A DNA stretch of 64,000 nt from Clostridia bacterium (GTDB lineage: Bacteria > Bacillota > Clostridia > Oscillospirales > Acutalibacteraceae). The notes under the pieces were generated by a model. It was not told where the DNA came from. It ran no database searches and saw nothing but the letters and a program-made list of their open reading frames with translations. The DNA is taken from assembly GCA_017450005.1 (NCBI GenBank), contig JAFSYM010000015.1, positions 124,001-188,000 of the forward strand, given 5' to 3'. The translations under genes were made by a program, and so were the position numbers. This document shows positions 53,133 to 60,968 of this stretch, one piece after another (within the stretch, counting starts at the first letter, position 1; each line of letters opens with the position of its first letter).

Positions 53133-53968
53133 GCTCTGTCAGCGCTTTGCCGGGCGATATCGTCCGTTGGCTCCAATCGCAATCCGAATTGTCCGACGTC
53201 ACGTTCCTGACGGAGTACCCGGCCATAAAGAAGGCCGTGCCGCTGCGCAAGGTCATCGTCGCCATCGGACTGCAGTCGGTCATATTGACCGACCAGTTCC
53301 GCGACAACGGAAACGGCGTGCTCGAACGGCAGGAATACTGCCGCTCTGCCGCCATGCAGATACGTCTGGACGTACATGTCCCCTTCTCCCGCGGCGGTCA
53401 CACCTGCCACGAGGTATTCTCCAACGTGATCGACGCGCTCAACTTCGCCTCGAACCTGCACATCGAGGAATCCGGGTGCGGCGGCATCACGGAGGATCGG
53501 GACACGGACGCGCTGGTGCTGCAGGGATACGTGAAAATAACCGCCGAATTTTGTCCCGCGATCTCCTCCGACATGAATTTTCAGTCGTTCTTTGACAAAG
53601 AGCTGCTGTGCGGGACACATATCCGCGACGCATCCATCCATGCAAGCACTGCGGAAAAAGAGTTGTGGAACCACCCGCTGTTCATCATGACATACACGGG
53701 AACCGGCACGGGCTCGCGTCAGTTTTCGCTGGATTTTGAACCGGCGTTTGTGCGCGTGTATGTCATTGATGCGCCGCCGGTGCAGTTCAACGCATCATAC
53801 CAGCGTGTGGATTACTACAGCGCATGCGCCACTACGTCCGGAAACAGCACCGGGCTGGAGCTGAGCGGCAGAACGCTGCGTGTGTTCAGCGACCAGAGCG
53901 ACTATGCGGGCGGAATGCCGCAGCTCAACAGGCTCGGCTACCGCTACTGCATCGTGGCGATCCGATAA
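53129..53968 (+). CDS. Tail-terminator-like protein fused to a fibre-type beta domain
   Basis: The 279-residue product is the last gene of the head module. Residues 1-160 have the alpha/beta pattern and size of tail terminator or completion proteins (RVWLQS-type first helix, then long strands and a helix around 88-110). Residues about 185-279 form a separate beta-rich unit (MTYTGTGTGSRQFSLDFEPA, then GLELSGRTLRVFS and LGYRYCIVAIR) of a kind seen at the ends of clostridial phage tail fibre proteins. A fusion of these two parts is unusual. GAGG precedes ATG 53129 inside the upstream gene. A terminator follows at 53987, with no tail genes after it. Confidence 0.6.
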   Translation: MSSVSALPGDIVRWLQSQSELSDVTFLTEYPAIKKAVPLRKVIVAIGLQSVILTDQFRDNGNGVLERQEYCRSAAMQIRLDVHVPFSRGGHTCHEVFSNVIDALNFASNLHIEESGCGGITEDRDTDALVLQGYVKITAEFCPAISSDMNFQSFFDKELLCGTHIRDASIHASTAEKELWNHPLFIMTYTGTGTGSRQFSLDFEPAFVRVYVIDAPPVQFNASYQRVDYYSACATTSGNSTGLELSGRTLRVFSDQSDYAGGMPQLNRLGYRYCIVAIR

Positions 53969-53986
53969 AAGAGTACCGTATACATG

Positions 53987-54027
53987 GGCTGCCGAAACGG
54001 ATTTAAGTCTGTTCCGGCAGCCTTTTT
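53987..54027 (+). terminator. Terminator closing the phage head module
   Basis: GGCTGCCG (53987-53994) pairs with CGGCAGCC (54015-54022), followed by TTTTT (54023-54027). Confidence 0.92.
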
Positions 54028-54076
54028 ATGTTCGTTACAGAAAAATGGTCAATCGAAAAAAACATGGTAAAGAATC

Positions 54077-54179
54077 TGTCATTGCGAGCGCAGCGAAGCA
54101 ATCCGTACCCCGTGAATACATTCAGACAATAGCAAAAGGAAACGGATTGCCGCGTCGCCTACGGCTCCTCGCAATGACA
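54077..54179. repeat. Palindromic interspersed repeat (TGTCATTGCGAG type)
   Basis: A 103-base element has 12-base perfect terminal inverted repeats, TGTCATTGCGAG (54077-54088) and CTCGCAATGACA (54168-54179), with sub-terminal GAAGCAATCCG/CGGATTGC pairing. Elements with this sequence end recur in many bacterial genomes as dispersed non-coding repeats, possibly mobilised in trans. Only one copy is in this window. It lies between the phage module and the cysK promoter and encodes nothing. Confidence 0.8.
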
Positions 54180-54246
54180 ATCAAGAGGTCGTTTATTCTA
54201 TCCCCCAGCTTTTTTTGTGAGCATCGAAAAACTTTTTCAAAAATGC

Positions 54247-54275
54247 TTGACAAATATGATCTGTTGTGGTATTGT
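54247..54275 (+). promoter_or_regulatory. Promoter of the cysK-isc-hydE-mnmA operon
   Basis: Perfect TTGACA (54247-54252), 17-base spacer and TATTGT (54270-54275) about 40 bases before ATG 54317. Confidence 0.85.
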
Positions 54276-54316
54276 ATCCATAACCTATTAAACTTATATG
54301 TTTTGGAGGGATCGTA

Positions 54317-55246
54317 ATGAATATCTATCGTTCCGCCGACGCGCTGATCGGCAACACACCGCTGCTCGAACTGGTCAACACCGAAAAGGCAGAAGGGCTG
54401 GCCGCACGTATTTTTGCGAAGCTCGAATACTTCAACCCCGCCGGTTCCGTCAAGGATCGCGTGGCAAAGGCCATGCTCGACGACGCCGAGCAAAGAGGCG
54501 TGCTGCACGCCGACTCCGTCATCATTGAGCCGACAAGCGGCAATACGGGCATAGGCCTGGCGTCCGTTGCGGCGGCAAGAGGCTACCGCATCATCATCGT
54601 CATGCCCGAAACCATGTCCGTCGAGCGCCGTCAACTGATGAAGGCATACGGCGCGGAGCTGGTGCTGACTGAGGGCAGCAAAGGCATGAAGGGCGCGATT
54701 GCCAAGGCAGAGGAACTTGCTGCCGAGATTCCGAACAGCTTCATCCCCGGACAATTCGTCAATCCCGCGAACCCCAAGGCGCACCGCGAGACAACCGGTC
54801 CCGAAATCTGGAACGATACAGACGGCAAGGTTGATCTTTTCGTCGCCGGCGTCGGCACGGGCGGCACAGTCACGGGCGTGGGCGAATACCTCAAATCGAA
54901 GAATCCTGCCGTCAAGGTTGTGGCGGTCGAACCGGCAACTTCCGCCGTGCTGTCCACAGGCGTTGCCGGCGCGCATAAAATACAGGGTATCGGCGCAGGC
55001 TTTGTACCGGACGTGCTGAACACGTCGATCTACGATGAAATCATTCCGGTTTCCAATGAGGATGCGTTTGCGGCCGGCAAACAGATGGGGGCGCGTGAGG
55101 GCGTACTGGTCGGCATCTCATCCGGCGCTGCGCTGCACGCGGCAATCGAACTTGCCCGCCGTCCCGAAAACGCAGGCAAAAACATCGTCGTACTTCTCCC
55201 CGACACGGGCGACCGGTACCTTTCGACGCCGCTGTTTGCGGATTAA
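54317..55246 (+). CDS. cysK: Cysteine synthase A
   Basis: The 309-residue product is an O-acetylserine sulfhydrylase, making cysteine from O-acetylserine and sulfide with PLP. The PLP lysine is in NPAGSVKDR (about residue 42), the substrate loop is [10 protein letters not shown] (about 68), and the phosphate loop GTGGT is at about 176. The last stretch ([21 protein letters not shown]) is typical of CysK. TTGGAGGG precedes ATG 54317. Leading an operon with iscS and iscU, it supplies the cysteine that IscS desulfurates. Confidence 0.96.
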   Translation: MNIYRSADALIGNTPLLELVNTEKAEGLAARIFAKLEYFNPAGSVKDRVAKAMLDDAEQRGVLHADSVIIEPTSGNTGIGLASVAAARGYRIIIVMPETMSVERRQLMKAYGAELVLTEGSKGMKGAIAKAEELAAEIPNSFIPGQFVNPANPKAHRETTGPEIWNDTDGKVDLFVAGVGTGGTVTGVGEYLKSKNPAVKVVAVEPATSAVLSTGVAGAHKIQGIGAGFVPDVLNTSIYDEIIPVSNEDAFAAGKQMGAREGVLVGISSGAALHAAIELARRPENAGKNIVVLLPDTGDRYLSTPLFAD

Positions 55247-55258
55247 GAGGCAAAGCAC

Positions 55259-56446
55259 ATGATTTATGCAGATAATGCGGCGACGACCCGGATGAGTCAG
55301 TCGGCGATCGCCGCCATGCTGCCGTACATGGACAAGCTGTACGGCAATCCTTCCAGCCTGTACGCCTTCGGCCAGCAGGCAAAAGAAGCGCTTGAAGACG
55401 CGCGCGCACGCATAGCCGCCTGTCTCGGCTGCGAAGCGCGAGAGATTACGTTCACTTCCGGCGGGAGCGAGGCAGACAATCAGGCAATTCTGTCTGCGGC
55501 GGCCGCCGGTGAGAAGCAGGGCAAAAAGCATATCATCTCCACCGCGTTCGAGCATCACGCCGTTCTGCACACGCTGAAGAAGCTGGAGAAGCAGGGATTT
55601 GCCGTGACACTGCTGGACGTGCATGAAAACGGCATAGTCGCGCCAGAACAGGTTGCGCAGGCCATACGCGAGGATACATGTCTTGTCACGGTCATGTACG
55701 CCAATAACGAGATCGGCACCGTGCAGCCCATCCGTGAAATCGGCGCTGTCTGCCGCGAAAAGGGCGTGCTGTTTCACACGGACGCCGTACAGGCAGTCGG
55801 ACACATTCCGGTTGATATGGGCGCGGACAACGTAGATATGCTCAGTCTCTCCGCGCATAAGTTTCACGGTCCGAAGGGCATTGGCGTGCTTGCCGCAAAG
55901 CGCGGCACACGATTGGTAAGCCTCATCGAGGGCGGCGCACAGGAACGCGGCAAACGCGCGGGAACGGAAAACATCCCCGCCATTATGGGCATGGCGGCGG
56001 CGCTTGAAGAGGCGGTACGCAATCTCGATGCGAACGCACAGAAGCTGTACGCAATGCGCGATACGCTGATCGACGGCCTGTCCGCAATACCGCACTGCAT
56101 CCTGAATGGTGACAGCACACGCAGACTGCCCGGCAACGTCAACTTCTGCTTTGAGGGGATCGAGGGCGAGTCGCTCCTGCTGCTGCTTGACGACCGCGGC
56201 GTCGCCGCGTCCTCCGGTTCGGCCTGCACTTCCGGCTCTCTCGATCCGAGCCATGTGCTGCTTGCGATCGGACGTCCGCACGAGATCGCGCACGGATCGC
56301 TGCGGCTGACGCTGAGCGAAGATAATACTCAGGATGACGTGCAGACAATCATCACCGCCGTCAGGGAAGTCGTCTCGTATCTGCGCTCGATGTCCCCTGT
56401 CTGGCGCAGTCTGATGCAGGGCAAACAAAACTTTATACTCAAATGA
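55259..56446 (+). CDS. iscS: Cysteine desulfurase (IscS/NifS type)
   Basis: The 395-residue product moves sulfur from cysteine to acceptor proteins. Visible features are the N-terminal YADNAATTR, the GGSEADNQA loop (about 69), the PLP lysine in LSAHKFHGPKG (about 205), and the active-site Cys loop SSGSACTSGSLDPSHV (about 320-335). AAGAGGC lies before ATG 55259, 12 bases after cysK. It is followed by iscU (nine bases) and, later, mnmA, both expected sulfur acceptors. Confidence 0.95.
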   Translation: MIYADNAATTRMSQSAIAAMLPYMDKLYGNPSSLYAFGQQAKEALEDARARIAACLGCEAREITFTSGGSEADNQAILSAAAAGEKQGKKHIISTAFEHHAVLHTLKKLEKQGFAVTLLDVHENGIVAPEQVAQAIREDTCLVTVMYANNEIGTVQPIREIGAVCREKGVLFHTDAVQAVGHIPVDMGADNVDMLSLSAHKFHGPKGIGVLAAKRGTRLVSLIEGGAQERGKRAGTENIPAIMGMAAALEEAVRNLDANAQKLYAMRDTLIDGLSAIPHCILNGDSTRRLPGNVNFCFEGIEGESLLLLLDDRGVAASSGSACTSGSLDPSHVLLAIGRPHEIAHGSLRLTLSEDNTQDDVQTIITAVREVVSYLRSMSPVWRSLMQGKQNFILK

Positions 56447-56455
56447 GGGTTGAAT

Positions 56456-56887
56456 ATGGCATTATACAGTGAAGTCGTGATGGATCACTTCCGCCATCCG
56501 CGCAACGTCGGCGTGATTGAAGACGCGGACGGCGTGGGCGAAGTCGGCAACGCCAAGTGCGGCGACATCATGAAAATCTATCTGAAAATCGAGGACGGCG
56601 TCATTGTCGACGTCAAGTTCGAGACGTTCGGCTGCGGCAGCGCGATTGCGTCGAGTTCTATGGCCACGGAGATGATCAAGGGAAAACCGCTCGCCGACGC
56701 GCTGACGCTGACCAACAAAGCCGTCGCCGAAGCGCTTGACGGTCTGCCGGCGCACAAGCTGCACTGTTCCGTTCTCGCGGAAGAAGCGATCAAGGCGGCG
56801 ATTAAAGATTACTATGATCGGCACGGCATTGCATACGATTCCGCGCAGTTCCCCGACTGCGGAAGCTGCGAACACTGTCACGTATGA
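56456..56887 (+). CDS. iscU: Iron-sulfur cluster scaffold IscU/NifU
   Basis: The 143-residue product assembles [Fe-S] clusters with sulfur from IscS. The three ligand cysteines are in AKCGD (about residue 35), TFGCGSAIASS (about 61) and HCSVLAEEA (about 102). The C-terminus bears an additional FPDCGSCEHCHV tail with three cysteines and a His. ATG 56456 is preferred over an upstream TTG 56450 because GAGGGT ends at 56450. The stop overlaps hydE by ATGA. Confidence 0.93.
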   Translation: MALYSEVVMDHFRHPRNVGVIEDADGVGEVGNAKCGDIMKIYLKIEDGVIVDVKFETFGCGSAIASSSMATEMIKGKPLADALTLTNKAVAEALDGLPAHKLHCSVLAEEAIKAAIKDYYDRHGIAYDSAQFPDCGSCEHCHV

Positions 56888-57918
56888 ACGAATACATGGA
56901 AAAACTGAAGGACGAGCATGACCTCCCGGACGAGGCCATGCTCTCTGTGCTGCGTACAGACGCCTTTGACGACGCGCTGTTTGCCGCCGCAGACGCGGTG
57001 CGGCAGCGTGTGTACGGCAAGGCTGTTTTTGTGCGCGGCCTGATTGAGTTTACGAATTACTGCAAAAACGACTGCTATTACTGCGGCATACGCTGCTCGA
57101 ATAAAGAAATACAGCGGTACCGTCTGGACAAAGAGACGATCCTCGCCTGCTGTGCGAACGGCTATACGCTCGGCTACAGAACGTTCGTTTTACAGGGCGG
57201 TGAAGACCCGTATTTCACCGACGCGCGCATCTGCGATCTGGTGCAGGCGATCCGCACAAGCTTTCCGGACTGCGCAATCACCCTGTCGATCGGTGAGAAA
57301 AGCCGCGATAGCTACCGCGCCTTCTATGAAGCGGGCGCAAACCGCTATCTGCTGCGGCACGAGACAGCCGACAACGCGCATTACGCGTCGCTGCATCCCG
57401 CGTCGCTCTCGGCCGAAAACCGCAAACGGTGCCTGTTTGACCTCAAGGAGATCGGCTATCAGGTCGGCAGCGGATTTATGGTCGGTTCGCCCGGTCAGAC
57501 TGCCGAAAACCTGCTGGCGGATCTGCGCTTTTTGCAGAAGCTCGATCCGGATATGATCGGCATAGGGCCGTTCATTCCGGCGCAGAATACGCCTTTTGCG
57601 AACGAGAATGCGGGTTCTCTCGCGCTGACGCTGCGGCTGCTTGCCGTCCTGCGCCTGCTGTTTCCGCATGCGCTGCTGCCCGCAACCACCGCGCTGGGCA
57701 CCATTCATCCGCAGGGGCGCGAAATGGGTCTTCGTGCGGGCGCAAACGTCGTGATGCCGAACCTGTCCCCGACCGAGACGCGGGAAAAGTACGCCTTATA
57801 TGACAACAAGCTCTGCACCGGTGAAGAAGCCGCGGAATGCCGCGCGTGTCTGGAAACGCGTGTGCGGACGGCAGGCTATGAGATCGTGACAGACCGCGGC
57901 GACGTGCGCAGAGGATAA
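56884..57918 (+). CDS. hydE: HydE-type radical SAM protein
   Basis: The 344-residue product belongs to the HydE/PylB branch of BioB-like radical SAM enzymes; HydE takes part in making the H-cluster ligand of [FeFe] hydrogenase. The SAM-cluster motif is NYCKNDCYYCGIR (about residues 59-71), the QGGEDPYF block follows (about 101), RYLLRHETA is at about 155, and IGPFIPAQNTPFANE at about 229. The second-cluster cysteines of HydE are present near the C-terminus as C-x7-C-x2-C. It overlaps iscU by ATGA and sits 4 bases before mnmA. hydF, hydG and hydrogenase genes are not in this window. Confidence 0.85.
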   Translation: MNEYMEKLKDEHDLPDEAMLSVLRTDAFDDALFAAADAVRQRVYGKAVFVRGLIEFTNYCKNDCYYCGIRCSNKEIQRYRLDKETILACCANGYTLGYRTFVLQGGEDPYFTDARICDLVQAIRTSFPDCAITLSIGEKSRDSYRAFYEAGANRYLLRHETADNAHYASLHPASLSAENRKRCLFDLKEIGYQVGSGFMVGSPGQTAENLLADLRFLQKLDPDMIGIGPFIPAQNTPFANENAGSLALTLRLLAVLRLLFPHALLPATTALGTIHPQGREMGLRAGANVVMPNLSPTETREKYALYDNKLCTGEEAAECRACLETRVRTAGYEIVTDRGDVRRG

Positions 57919-57922
57919 AGAG

Positions 57923-58987
57923 ATGGCAAGAGCAATGATCGCCATGAGCGGCGGCGTAGACAGCAGCGTTGCCGCTTATCTGATGAAAGAGGCCGGTTAT
58001 GACTGTGCCGGCGTGACCATGAAGCTGTTTGAAAACGAGGACGCCGGCGTTTCCCGCGCGAAAACCTGCTGCTCGCTTGAGGACGTGGAGGATGCGCGCA
58101 GTGCGGCTTACCGACTGGGCATGAAGCATTACGTCTTCAATTTCACCGAGGACTTCCGCCGCTGTGTCATGGAAAAGTTCGCGCGCAGTTATGCCGGCGG
58201 CGTCACGCCGAACCCCTGTATCGACTGCAACCGATTCATGAAATTTGATAAGCTCCTGCAGCGTGCCGAAGTGCTCGGCTATGACGTGCTGGCCACGGGG
58301 CATTATGCGCAGATTTCCGAGATCGACGGGCAATACGTGCTGAAAAAAGCGGCGGACAAAGCGAAGGATCAGAGCTACGTGCTGTATATGCTCACGCAGG
58401 CGCAGCTCTCGCGCATCCGCTTTCCGCTTGGAAACCTTTTAAAAGCGCAGGTGCGCTGGACTGCAGCCAGACTGGATCTGTGCAACGCGCAAAAGCCGGA
58501 AAGTCAGGACATCTGTTTTGTACCGGACGGCGATTATGCCGCCGCCGTGGAGCGAATCAGCGGCAGAGCATTTGCGGACGGCGACTTTGTGACGGCGGAC
58601 GGCTGCGTTGTCGGCCGTCACAAAGGGATTATCCGCTACACGATCGGCCAGCGAAAAGGGCTCGGGATCGCTTCGTCGGAGCCGTACTATGTGTGCGGTG
58701 TCCGTCCGGCGGAAAACACCGTGCTGCTCGGACGGGAAAACGAGCTGTACCGCGCTGAGGCTGACGTCGACTCGTTCAACTGGATCAGCGGCTGCGCGCC
58801 GCAGTCGCCCCTGCGATGCAAAGTGAAGCTGCGCTACCGACAGCCGGAGCAGCCCGTCACCGTGATCCCCACTTCCGACAATTCGGTACATCTTCTGTTC
58901 GACGAATCGCAGCGCGCCGTAACACCCGGACAGGCCGCTGTGCTCTACGACGGCGACGTGGTTTTGGGCGGCGGAACAATCGTTTAA
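57923..58987 (+). CDS. mnmA: tRNA-specific 2-thiouridylase MnmA
   Basis: The 354-residue product thiolates the wobble uridine of tRNA-Lys/Glu/Gln with sulfur passed from IscS. The PP-loop SGGVDSSV is at residues 9-16, the first catalytic Cys is in NPCIDCNRFMKF (about 96-107) and the second in SQDICFVPDGDY (about 196). The C-terminal beta domain includes YTIGQRKGLGI (about 236). AAAGAGATG precedes ATG 57923. As the last gene of the operon it uses the same sulfur source as iscS. Only an AT-rich tract follows, without a clear terminator. Confidence 0.95.
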   Translation: MARAMIAMSGGVDSSVAAYLMKEAGYDCAGVTMKLFENEDAGVSRAKTCCSLEDVEDARSAAYRLGMKHYVFNFTEDFRRCVMEKFARSYAGGVTPNPCIDCNRFMKFDKLLQRAEVLGYDVLATGHYAQISEIDGQYVLKKAADKAKDQSYVLYMLTQAQLSRIRFPLGNLLKAQVRWTAARLDLCNAQKPESQDICFVPDGDYAAAVERISGRAFADGDFVTADGCVVGRHKGIIRYTIGQRKGLGIASSEPYYVCGVRPAENTVLLGRENELYRAEADVDSFNWISGCAPQSPLRCKVKLRYRQPEQPVTVIPTSDNSVHLLFDESQRAVTPGQAAVLYDGDVVLGGGTIV

Positions 58988-59027
58988 AAAATTTTTTAGA
59001 TTTTTTTGCTATTTTTCCCAAAAAGAC

Positions 59028-59056
59028 TTGACTTCAAAAATCGCAGGTGCTATACT
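59028..59056 (+). promoter_or_regulatory. Promoter of the T-box/trpB unit
   Basis: TTGACT (59028-59033), 17-base spacer and TATACT (59051-59056), immediately upstream of the T-box leader. Confidence 0.85.
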
Positions 59057-59062
59057 GCGGTA

Positions 59063-59342
59063 AACCGTTGAGGAAGAGTGAGTAGGTTTTGTTTCCGCTC
59101 TCGCAGAGAGCCGCGGATGGTGGGATCGTGGCAGAGTATCGCAAGGCTGAATGGACTTCTGAGGGCAAGCGGAAATGAAGCGGCGCTTCAGAGTATGCGA
59201 GACGGAGCAGGACTCTCCGTGATCAAAGGTCGGCGTATGATGGTACGCACAAAGTGGGCGCGTTCGTTCGCGTCAAGCCGGGTGGCACCGCAGGAAGTTT
59301 ACATCCTGTCCCAGCAAATGCGTTTGCAGGGACAGGTTTTTT
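59063..59342 (+). promoter_or_regulatory. Tryptophan T-box riboswitch
   Basis: The trpB leader is a T-box that senses uncharged tRNA. Stem I begins near 59070 (GAGGAAGAGTGAGTAG) with a GATGGTGGGAT distal region (about 59115-59125); the specifier loop reads GAA-TGG-AC, giving a Trp codon at 59152-59154. The conserved T-box GGGTGGCACCGCAGG lies at 59280-59294. A terminator stem CCTGTCCC/GGGACAGG (59305-59312/59329-59336) with T6 (59337-59342) completes the switch. The Trp specifier fits the downstream gene. Confidence 0.92.
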
Positions 59343-59393
59343 GTTTCCCCTGTCCTTGACATAAAAACTTTTTGAAAAGGAAGGTAGCGAAAC

Positions 59394-60761
59394 ATGAGTA
59401 AGATCCCGTACAAAATTTATCTGAACGAATCGGAGATGCCCACCGCATGGTATAACCTGCGTGCCGACATGAAAAACAAGCCCGCTCCGCTGCTGAACCC
59501 CGGCACACATCAGCCCATGGCGGCAGAGGATTTGGCGCCCGTATTCTGTGAGGAATTGATCCGTCAGGAACTCGACAACGATACGCCGTTCTTTGAGATT
59601 CCGCAGGAAATCCGCGACTTCTACAAGATGTACCGTCCCTCCCCGCTGGTACGCGCGTACTGCCTGGAAGAAAAACTCGGCACGCCCGCCAAGATTTACT
59701 ACAAATTCGAGGGCAACAACACCAGCGGATCGCACAAGCTCAACTCCGCCATTGCGCAGGCCTACTATGCCAAAAAGCAGGGACTCAAGGGCGTGACGAC
59801 CGAAACGGGCGCAGGTCAATGGGGCACCGCGCTGAGCATGGCTTGCTCCTACTTCGATCTCGACTGCAAGGTCTACATGGTCAAGGTCTCTTATGAGCAG
59901 AAACCGTTCCGCCGTGAAGTAATGCGCACCTACGGCGCGTCCGTCACCCCCTCCCCGTCCGATACGACCAACGTCGGCCGTCAAATGCTCGAACGCTTCC
60001 CCGGCACGGGCGGCAGTCTCGGCTGCGCAATCTCTGAAGCGGTCGAAGTCGCCGTAACGAGCGAAGGATACCGCTATGTACTCGGCTCTGTGCTCAATCA
60101 GGTGCTGCTGCACCAGAGCGTAATCGGTCTGGAAACCAAGACCGCGCTCGATAAGTACGGCATCAAGCCGGATATGATCATCGGCTGCGCCGGCGGCGGC
60201 TCCAACCTTGGCGGCCTGATTGCGCCGTTCATGGGCGAGAAACTGCGCGGCGAAGCGGATTACGACATTGTGGCCGTGGAACCCGCCTCCTGCCCGAGCT
60301 TCACGCGCGGCAAGTATGCCTACGATTTCTGCGACACCGGCATGGTCTGCCCGCTGGCAAAGATGTACACGCTCGGCAGCGGATTCATTCCCGCACCGAA
60401 CCACGCCGGCGGCCTGCGCTATCACGGCATGAGTTCCATTCTCTCGCAGCTTTATGACGACGGGTATATGCGCGCGGTGTCCGTGCCGCAGACCGAGGTC
60501 TTTGAAGCGGCGGAGAAGTTTGCCAGAATCGAAGGCATTCTGCCCGCACCGGAAAGCAGCCACGCGATCAAGGTCGCCATTGACGAAGCGCTCAAGTGCA
60601 AGGAAACCGGCGAAGAGAAGACAATCGTTTTCGGTCTGACCGGCACCGGCTACTTCGACATGGTCGCCTATGAGAAATTCCACGACGGCAAGATGACCGA
60701 CTATATTCCGACCGACGAGGATCTTGCAAAAAGTCTGGCTACACTGCCCGTGATCGACTGA
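59394..60761 (+). CDS. trpB: Tryptophan synthase beta chain, TrpB2 type
   Basis: The 455-residue product condenses indole with serine using PLP. Length and the N-terminal extension (KIYLNESEMPTAWYNLRAD) mark it as TrpB2-type rather than the 390-400-residue TrpB1. The PLP lysine is in NTSGSHKLNSA (about residue 111), the GAGQWG motif at about 139, and GCAGGGSN (about 262) binds phosphate. No trpA, C, D or E lies nearby; it follows a Trp T-box directly, with AAGGAAGG upstream of ATG 59394. Salvage of free indole is a likely role. A terminator follows at 60783. Confidence 0.92.
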   Translation: MSKIPYKIYLNESEMPTAWYNLRADMKNKPAPLLNPGTHQPMAAEDLAPVFCEELIRQELDNDTPFFEIPQEIRDFYKMYRPSPLVRAYCLEEKLGTPAKIYYKFEGNNTSGSHKLNSAIAQAYYAKKQGLKGVTTETGAGQWGTALSMACSYFDLDCKVYMVKVSYEQKPFRREVMRTYGASVTPSPSDTTNVGRQMLERFPGTGGSLGCAISEAVEVAVTSEGYRYVLGSVLNQVLLHQSVIGLETKTALDKYGIKPDMIIGCAGGGSNLGGLIAPFMGEKLRGEADYDIVAVEPASCPSFTRGKYAYDFCDTGMVCPLAKMYTLGSGFIPAPNHAGGLRYHGMSSILSQLYDDGYMRAVSVPQTEVFEAAEKFARIEGILPAPESSHAIKVAIDEALKCKETGEEKTIVFGLTGTGYFDMVAYEKFHDGKMTDYIPTDEDLAKSLATLPVID

Positions 60762-60782
60762 TTTTTTTAAAGCAAAGCACTG

Positions 60783-60812
60783 CCGCCGCCCGACGAACCG
60801 GACGGCGGTTTT
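60783..60812 (+). terminator. Terminator after trpB
   Basis: CCGCCGCCCG (60783-60792) pairs with CGGACGGCGG (60799-60808), followed by TTTTT. Its stem is the same as that of the terminator at 62562. Confidence 0.9.
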
Positions 60813-60873
60813 TCGTTGTATGCGTGCAAACACACGGCCAGCAAAGGCTGCAAAAATTCTTTTTCGTACTGTA

Positions 60874-60902
60874 TTGACTAACGGTTCGGAACATGGTATC
60901 AT
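60874..60902 (+). promoter_or_regulatory. Promoter for the SGNH hydrolase gene
   Basis: TTGACT (60874-60879), 17-base spacer and TATCAT (60897-60902), about 66 bases before ATG 60969. Confidence 0.75.
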
Positions 60903-60968
60903 GCAAACAGGGTCGAAAAATGTAATATCAGACCGACGTCAATCCATTCGTAAAGTAAGGAAAATACT

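Noticed and set aside
47103..53968. Complete prophage
   Set aside because: No integrase, repressor, replication, tail or lysis genes are found around the head genes within the window, and housekeeping genes resume directly on both sides.
54077..54179. Possible CRISPR repeat or tRNA-like structure
   Set aside because: Only one palindromic unit is present, with no spacers or cas genes, and no tRNA cloverleaf forms.
56884..57918. Biotin synthase (bioB)
   Set aside because: The cluster motif and the RYLLRHETA, IGPFIPAQNTP and C-terminal C-x7-C-x2-C features match HydE better, and no biotin genes are nearby.
58988..59020. AT-rich tract as terminator of mnmA
   Set aside because: AAAAAATTTTTT and T-runs are present but no GC stem precedes them, so it was not listed as a terminator.
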